Source of the DNA: Pseudomonadales bacterium
GTDB lineage: Bacteria > Pseudomonadota > Gammaproteobacteria > Pseudomonadales > Azotimanducaceae
DNA: 64,000 nt
Reading direction: 5' to 3'
Assembly (NCBI GenBank): GCA_012103505.1
Contig: WLWP01000001.1
Span: 3,348,001-3,412,000, forward strand
The notes below the pieces were generated by a model, which saw nothing but the letters and a program-made list of their open reading frames with translations, was not told the origin of the DNA and ran no database searches. Position numbers and translations under genes: made by a program. Shown piece by piece: positions 53,972 to 61,500 of the stretch. Position 1 is the first letter of the stretch. Every line of letters starts with the position of its first letter.

Positions 53972-55154
53972 CTAAGTGATGTGTAGGGGTAAGCGGTCAA
54001 AGCCGCGTAATGTATTGTTCACCCGATACTCGGGCTCTCCGTCCAGCTCGATAGAGGATACCTGGTCAATCAACGCTTTGAGGATGGCCTCGCCCTCAAG
54101 ACGAGCAAGCTGCTGGCCAACACAGACATGTATCCCATGGCCAAACCCGACATGACCAACTGCGCGCCGATCAACCTGAAACTCATCTGCATCCTGCCAC
54201 TGACGTGGGTCTCTGTTAGCGGCTGCCAAACACAAAAGGACCTTCTGCCCCTCCGGAATTATGGTCCCGGCGACATCTGCCTCAGCATTTGTGGTTCGAT
54301 AGAATGTTTGGGCTGGCGACATATAGCGAATCACTTCGGTGAACGCAGATCGCGCTAGGCGCGGTTCCGCCTTTAACTTCGCCCACTGCTCAGGATGCTG
54401 AGCAAGACAGTACAGCGTCGCTCCAATACCAAAAATCGTTGTATCAAGTCCTGCTGTAAGGAGAGAACGAACCAGGAGTCCGGCCTCTTCTTCGGAAACT
54501 TCACCCCGATCCGCCGCGGCGTACACGCTGGCACCAATTCCGTCTTCGCTCAAATTCTCACGCTCACACTGCTCTGCGATCCAAGCCGCCACAGTCTGTG
54601 CGTTCGCAAACGACTTTTCGAACAGTTCATTTCGGGGGCCAAAAGCGTTAAACGCCATATCCCCATAAGGTAGGAGGTTCTCACGGCCTTCTTTCACCAC
54701 CCCAATCGCATCAGGGAAGACCGACAACGGAAACGCTTCGGCGAGATCCTTGATGCCATCTATATGTGCGTTTCCCAAGCGCTGCCAGCGCACTGCGCGA
54801 GAGCGCTTCGTTCAGCACTTTCCGGGTTTTTGTGTGCAACGGCGCATCAGCCTCTAGAATAATGCTGGGCAGACGCCAAGGTTCTTCTAGGTGGAAGTCA
54901 GACAGACCTACCCCTCGTCGTGAGCAATAGGTACCCGGATCTTCCAACGCTGTTCGGACATCTTCATAGCGCGCGAGGACGACCACATCATATTTCGGGA
55001 GGTAGACCACCGGACCCGCATCGCGCAACTCGGTATGAAATGCATACGGATCGCCAAGAAACTCTTCTCCATAAGGGTCAATTTCAAGGCTAACTGCCCC
55101 ATCTATTGATCTGTCTCGATTCATTCGTTCCGACATAAAACCGCACAATCCCAA
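53972..55154 (-). pseudogene. Cytochrome P450 gene with internal deletion and frameshift
   Basis: Two frames make one P450. The N-terminal part (from 55154, or 55136 at MSERMNRD) reads to LHTKTRKVLNEALSRSALAAL, then runs into nonsense; the C-terminal part, in another frame, starts at GNAHIDGIKDLAEAFPLSVFPDAIG and includes the I-helix AGLDTT, the ExxR-region EVIRYMSPAQTFYR and the haem-binding FGHGIHVCVGQQLAR with its Cys. About 18 residues (the usual RxRFxxxADxLVDxLVxxG stretch) are missing between them, so this is a deletion that is not a multiple of three, not a sequencing slip of one base. Non-functional as read. Ends 58 bases before the redoxin gene. Confidence 0.8.
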
Positions 55155-55227
55155 TAGTGAACCTACATCCTCGCTGTTATGAATGGATTTATCTAGATGA
55201 GCTTGGGAGGCCTATTGATAATTCGTC

Positions 55228-55300
55228 CTAATAATATCCCTATTAGTAGTATTTATTACCATATAAAGTCAATTTTACGGATTTATTAGAGATATATCTC
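55228..55300. promoter_or_regulatory. AT-rich intergenic region with two symmetric sites
   Basis: CTAATA-N7-TATTAG at 55228-55246 and a perfect 12-bp palindrome GAGATATATCTC at 55289-55300 lie between the divergent P450 remnant and the DUF6356 gene. Both look like operator sites. The region is clearly more AT-rich than its surroundings. Confidence 0.4.
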
Positions 55301-55326
55301 CATTCATATCGGGATATTATTCATCC

Positions 55327-55566
55327 ATGAAATCCATCTTACAGGCTAACTTTCGGGCTCATCCAAAACAGGTTGGCGAGACCTATTTACAACACATGCA
55401 AACGGCGTTTGGTTTCGCCCATCAGTTTATTAAGTGCACCTTTTTCTGTTCGGTCCACGCCATTTTCCCGTGGCTGTACACCACTAGGGCTTCGAGCGAA
55501 ATGACGGACCTACACCAAAAGCTCGTTCTGCAGCGAACGCAACAGAGGAAACCTCACGATTCGTGA
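55327..55566 (+). CDS. DUF6356-like small membrane protein
   Basis: 79 residues. ANFRAHPKQVGETYLQHMQTAFGFAHQFIKCTFFCSVHAIFPWLYTTRASSEMTDLHQKL matches DUF6356 features from memory: the HPxxVGETYxxH motif, one membrane-spanning segment and a VHAxFPxL pattern. Function unknown. No strong ribosome site precedes the ATG. It is convergent with the giant surface-protein gene, 14 bases away, and divergent from the P450 remnant across an AT-rich regulatory region. Confidence 0.75.
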   Translation: MKSILQANFRAHPKQVGETYLQHMQTAFGFAHQFIKCTFFCSVHAIFPWLYTTRASSEMTDLHQKLVLQRTQQRKPHDS

Positions 55567-55579
55567 CGTATGAGAGAGC

Positions 55580-58500
55580 TTAGTACTTACCGACTACATT
55601 GAGGAACCAACCCTCGTGATCGTAATCGAGTTCAGTTAGGTCATCGCTGAAATCGGTAAAGTTATAGCCGATTCCAATCTTGAAATTGTCGGCAACATGC
55701 CGGTTAAGAGTGACTAGGTATCCCCCACGCTCATTGTTTGCTTCTTCTTGTTCAAGCCAGCGATACTCGGCCATCGCATCCCACTTTTTAAGGACATGCC
55801 ACCGCGCTCTAAGCGCGGCAAAATTCACCGTGGATTCAAACCACGGCCCAGAATTTCTGCTTAGGCGCAACTCACCCACTCGCCGCGCGACCTTAGTGCC
55901 GACATCCCATCGACGGTTCACTCGGTAGATCCCTTCCCAAGCCACAATATGAGATCGTTGGTCAGTTTCCGAATCTAGCTGACCATAACTCTGCAAGTCG
56001 TGTAGATAGGTGTACTTGGCCAACCAATTAAACCTGTCGTCCAAGTGCGGGCGTCGCGCTAAGCCAATCGAGCCTTCTAATAGCTTTGCATCTTGATCGT
56101 TGTCACTTTCATACTCCGACTCGGAGTAGTTGAGTTTCGCAGCAAGGCGATAGGTTTCGTTCAACTTGAAGTCGAAGCGGTTAGTCGTCAGCCACTGCTC
56201 TACATCATCGACGCCCTGATCGTCGCGCCATTCCAGTTTTGTCGCATACTGAACTTGGCTTGATTGATAACCTGCCGCCACACTATAAGCCTGCCGCTCG
56301 ATAATCCCGTTGGGATCGGTCAAGTCGCCATCCTGAATCGTCACGCCATAGTGCCAGCCGGATGCAGTCGCATACTCAAGACCGAACACTTCGCCGGTAC
56401 CTGAAAATTCATCATTTCGGCTGAACTGCATTTCACTGAATAGATTCGCACGATCGGTCAAGTTCCATCGATGGCCCGCGGCGAAATTCGTACCCATGTT
56501 ATCGAGCATGGATGCACCATTTTCTGGACCTGCCAACGGATCTGTTGTGTTATCCGTCGATTGAGTCGCCGTTCCATATATGGTGTGGCTTCGATTCAGG
56601 CGCCGCTCAAGACCTGCTAAAAGACCATTACCACGGTGGCCATTGCGCACCTCCAACTGGCCTTCCGTTGCTTCGTTGAGAGCAAATCGCGCACCCAATG
56701 CCAGCTGATCGTTGTTTTGATACCCGCCATCTGCGGTAAGCGTCGATTGGCCAGTGCCGTATAAATCCAAACCGGGGCGAATTTGGTGTTCGTACTGCAA
56801 CCCCATAAGCACCGCGTTAGTGGTACCAATCCCTACTCGGCTCTCGCTAACGCCTTTTAGCTCACTGGTAAGTTTGCCTTTGGCGCTTAGGCCACCCTGG
56901 ATCTGCGCCGATAATTCAGTAAGGTCGTACTGATCGACCATTTCAAAGTAAGAAGCTCGCGTTCCAAACACCCAGTGCTTACTAACAGGAAACTGACTCT
57001 CAAAGCCATACTCCATTACGTCATTGCCATCGTCACGCCGCGCAACAGAGTACTGATCATCGACTTCCTTGAACCAAGCGTTGCTGATCCATCGCTCTGA
57101 ACGACCAAAGTCACCAGAATTGACATGAATATCAACGCTATAGGCATCGCCCGCCCTGTCTTGAGTGCTAATCGCAGCCGCATTCACAAACGACAAACCG
57201 CCATTAAAAGAGAACGGACGCGCTGTCTGAGTAGCTTCAGTGCCTGCCCACTCTATCCTCACCCAACTGTCTTGTTTAGGTTGAATGGTTAGATCCAAAC
57301 CACCCAGCTGATAATCCTCACTCTGGCGGCCTTCATTTACATAAGTTGTCCCAATGCCTAGATGGTCGCCAAACCAGCGCTTGGCGCGTGCACCACCTAT
57401 GAGGTTATCCGCGTCAAAGTCGTCGGGTATGTACTCGTAATCAACAACCAGTACATTGATGTTACCGTCAAGTGGACCGTCTACGATCAGTGATGGCGAC
57501 TGCTGCGATGTTTGCCGCGAAGTTTGCATCAGAGGCTTGTTAAGGATGATCCGTCCTTGGAAGTCGTCCACCTCATAATCAACTTCGCGCGCAAGGACAA
57601 TCCTGTCTTCAACCCGATTTGTACTCGGATCACGGACCTCGATGGCGATCTTGTCTGACCCGGGCAAGATGTCGGTGTGGCGTAAGTAGTAGAGCGAACC
57701 ACCCGTGCCAATAAATTCAGAATGACCAAGGGCGGTCTGAGATTCGGAGACAAACCCGCTTGCCTGGAACTTCGTCTGATCGAACTTCGTGGTCCGTAGA
57801 CTTGCAAAGTTTAGCTTAGCCCCATAGAGCCCTCTGTTGTATTGGCCGAGTTCGTTACCGGTCATGCCAGTTTCAAAGTTGCCCCAACCAGCTTCACTCC
57901 GATCCCACTCCAAGCGCACAAACATTCGGCCCTGGCTGTTTACATCAGACACCGTCGTAGAATCATCACCGTAGACAGGATAATAGCGATCGGGATCTAG
58001 TCGCCTGAAGAGGCTTTGCGGGTCCTTCTTGTGTATCTCAGAGAACAGATCGTCCAACTGCTCTTCACGCGTATCCATCTGCGCCGTTAACAGGTATTTA
58101 CCTTTGATCTTGCCCTTCAAATAGAACGCAAGTCGCCCTTCCGTGAGTAGATCTTCTTCATAACGTTCATCGCCGGTGAGCGGCAGCACCGAGCCGGATG
58201 TGTCTTGGCTCGCAATCGTCAAATCAGCAAGAGCAACAAGAAAGCGGTACTTGCCCGTCACCTCAACGGTTTGGGAACTGTTAGTTAACAACCCCGACGG
58301 ATCTGCGATACCGACATCAAACGCATGCACCCCAATAGGCATCAAATACTCGACTGCAAACTTGTCCTTCCGGTCAATCGGTATTCTCTCTTGGTTTAGC
58401 AGTACGAGGTAACCAGCACCGATATTATTGCCCTGGAATCTAACCTTGGATCCATAAATCGGAATGTGTCGTCTTTCTAAGTCGTTGCGTCGGAGCAATC

Positions 58501-61500
58501 TATCGACCTTGCTTTCCACGTCCATCTGCCTACCGTCGAGGGCTATCGCAGCTGATCGCACGTTCAATGTGTCCGAAAGCCTGTCAACGGTGTGCACAGT
58601 CTCAGCAACACCGCCTCGCCCACCTTCAATCAAAACCTCGGCACGCCGATTAAGAGCGCGGCCGGTTTCGGTGTTGTTATTGGCTATTGGTTCATCCGGA
58701 CCCATGCCTGAAGCTTCAATACCAAGCACACGCTCGTTGAGACCGCTGGCTATGTAGTTTGCAACGACCTGAGCTCGCGCCCTGGAGAGCGCGTAGTTAT
58801 CAGCAAAGATATGTTGGCTACGCTGGGCTATACCTGAGCTCGACGTATGTCCACTGACGTTGATTTTAACATTGTCGGCGTCGAGCCAATTTTGAATGAT
58901 CTTATCGAGGATTTCTCTGTCTGCCACAGACAACTCTGTCCCCAACTCGTCAAATTGTGGACGAAACTCAAAGGCTTCAATCTCATCGCGGCCAGGCACA
59001 AACACCACGATCCCATCGTCTATACCTGCAATGCGGAAGCTCTTTGGTTGGATCGACAAGCGCCGCGCTTGTTCAATCTGCTGTTCATAGAGATCGGCGT
59101 CAATCGCGAAACTCCGCTGATCAATAGTCTCGTCAACAAATGCGTCACTGTTTCGAATACGCGCCCGATAGACATAACTCTGTGCTGCGACGGTCCCTTC
59201 CAGCGGCCAATCAACCACGTAAAAGAGCTTCTTGTCTTCACGCGTGTCGACAACAAACTGATGGATCGGTTTGCGGCGGTCAACGTCTGCTTCCGCGAAC
59301 ACCTCAATCACGAACTCGTCGTGAAAGTGCGCGTAGTTACTAAAGACCACAAATTTCTGATCCTGAGTAAAACGGCCATCTCTGACTGGCAAATGACTGG
59401 GCCCCTCTAAGGCAAAGCGCGCCTCAAGGTTGGCCGGATCTTCCGTCCACCAGATCACGCCACCATCGGCCAACCGCGTAACCGCCTCCCCGACGAGATC
59501 GACTCGCCCTTGATCGCCCAATTCCGAAGAAGGCGCAAAAACACTAGGCTCATGAGCGCGCACGCGCGCGCCTGTATCATCCTCGGAGCCAGGGTCCTCC
59601 GTTTCATCAACGGCGATGGCCCCATCCAGGACTGCCGATGAACAAAGTAGGCCATCGCATTCAGCAACCGCCTTTGGCACTAACAAGTCCAACCCCTGAT
59701 CAAGCAACCGCCCGAGGGTTTCCATCGCCTGATCAGTGAGTCCTAACTCCTGCCGCGCTTGTTGTTGAGGAATTGGTTCGATCACAGTTTCTAACTGCGC
59801 ACTAACATCTTTTCCCAACAAATCACACAACGCGCGGCGCAAGGCTTCGGCACGCCGCGTAGCCAGCTTCTTAGCTTCTGGATCAGTTACACCTGGGGCT
59901 GTAAACGATTGTATTTTTAGAGTGATGAAGCTGCCGCCCCGCAATTTCTCAGCCAATGCGGCAAGGGCACTGCGATACCCAGGCAGAACTTCCGCACTAC
60001 CCGGTTTGAAGAACATTTCCGCAATCTTTATCTGTAACCGTTGTTCGGGTGGTTGCAGTTCGTCAAATTTCACACCGAAGTCAAAACGGTTCATCAAGCC
60101 TTGCGACAGTCTCTTCACCCGTGGGTTTTCTGTCGTAAATCGTGTTGTTTTAGGCAATGTCGCTCGATCAACCTTGACGATGTAGTTCCGACCGCGCTCC
60201 ACGAACCCTCCGTCGACACTGGCAATGTGATAACGACCAAACGCATCTGTTTCTATCAACAACCCTTCGACTGTTGCTAAACGCACCCCCGGCAGGCCAG
60301 GCTCATTCAAACCTCTGTTGGTGACCGCTATCCTCAACTCATATCCGCGGGACGTTTCCTCTTGGAAAACGTCGACCGACAAATCTTGACTCGTTAGTCC
60401 CCCGCGCTTCTTGCCGGTATGTTTCGTCTCGATCTGACCATCGCGCCAAGTAAGTGAGGTTCCTTCTGAAGATTCGAGAGAGAGCTGAGATAGGGTTACG
60501 ACCTCAGGGTATATTGCCTTGATCACGGCAACGTTCGCTTGCGAATCGTCACTCAGCCCGTACCTTCCCGGTAAGCGCTCTATCGCGACCGCGCTATCTG
60601 TAAACACGGTCTCACTAGACTTTTGCTTGAGTGACGTCAGTCTGAGCAACAACTTCTCGGGTGGCACATCCCCGCCGACATCGAGCGTAACTCGAATGTC
60701 CGTCGCTACCGCGTTGTCTTGCCAGCCATCTTCATCACGGTCATGCCAGACTTTGCCAATTACAGTTGTTTGTTCAAAATCGGGGTCTGCCACCAAGACA
60801 ATCCGCGCGTCATCCGTATTGCCAATCTGCGCAGGCCCCACATACGGCGTCGCCGTATTGATGTACTCACCATGCGCTAGCCCAACTCCTGCCCGTAGTA
60901 CGTAGCGCAAGGTAACTCGTTCACCTGAGGCGAGTGTTAACCCACCAAATCTAACTGGACGCGTTCCTGTTACCACCAGCTCGTCTGATGCGTCACTCAC
61001 AACGGCAGAGCCATCGACGTAACTAAAGCCAGGGGGCAGGGAGTCCACTACCGATATACCCGGCAACAAAACTGGACTCAGGTTTTCGAGAGTAAGTGTG
61101 TACGAAACAAGCCCGCCAATGCTGGTCGTTCGTTGATCAACATCCTTAACTAGTCGAACACTGAAGCCACCAACGCCGACTGGATCCAAAGCAATATGAT
61201 TGAACACAACATCAGGATCCCCAGCCTCCAGCACAAAGTTCACGTAATACGTCGTAGATTCATTCAAGGTTGGTGCAGTGGCACTGTCGCCGACACGTAC
61301 AGGATTACCGAGTCCTGTCGGATCGAACGGATCACCTTCTGGTGGTAACAAGGCAGACAAACCTGGGTTAAATCCGCTTGGGGAAGTAAATACAATCGTG
61401 AATGTATCACCGGAAGCACATGCTGGATCGGCATCAGTAACGACATCAAAGCGGTACATGCCATCGGGAGCTGAGACCTGATTCTGTTGATTCGGCAATA

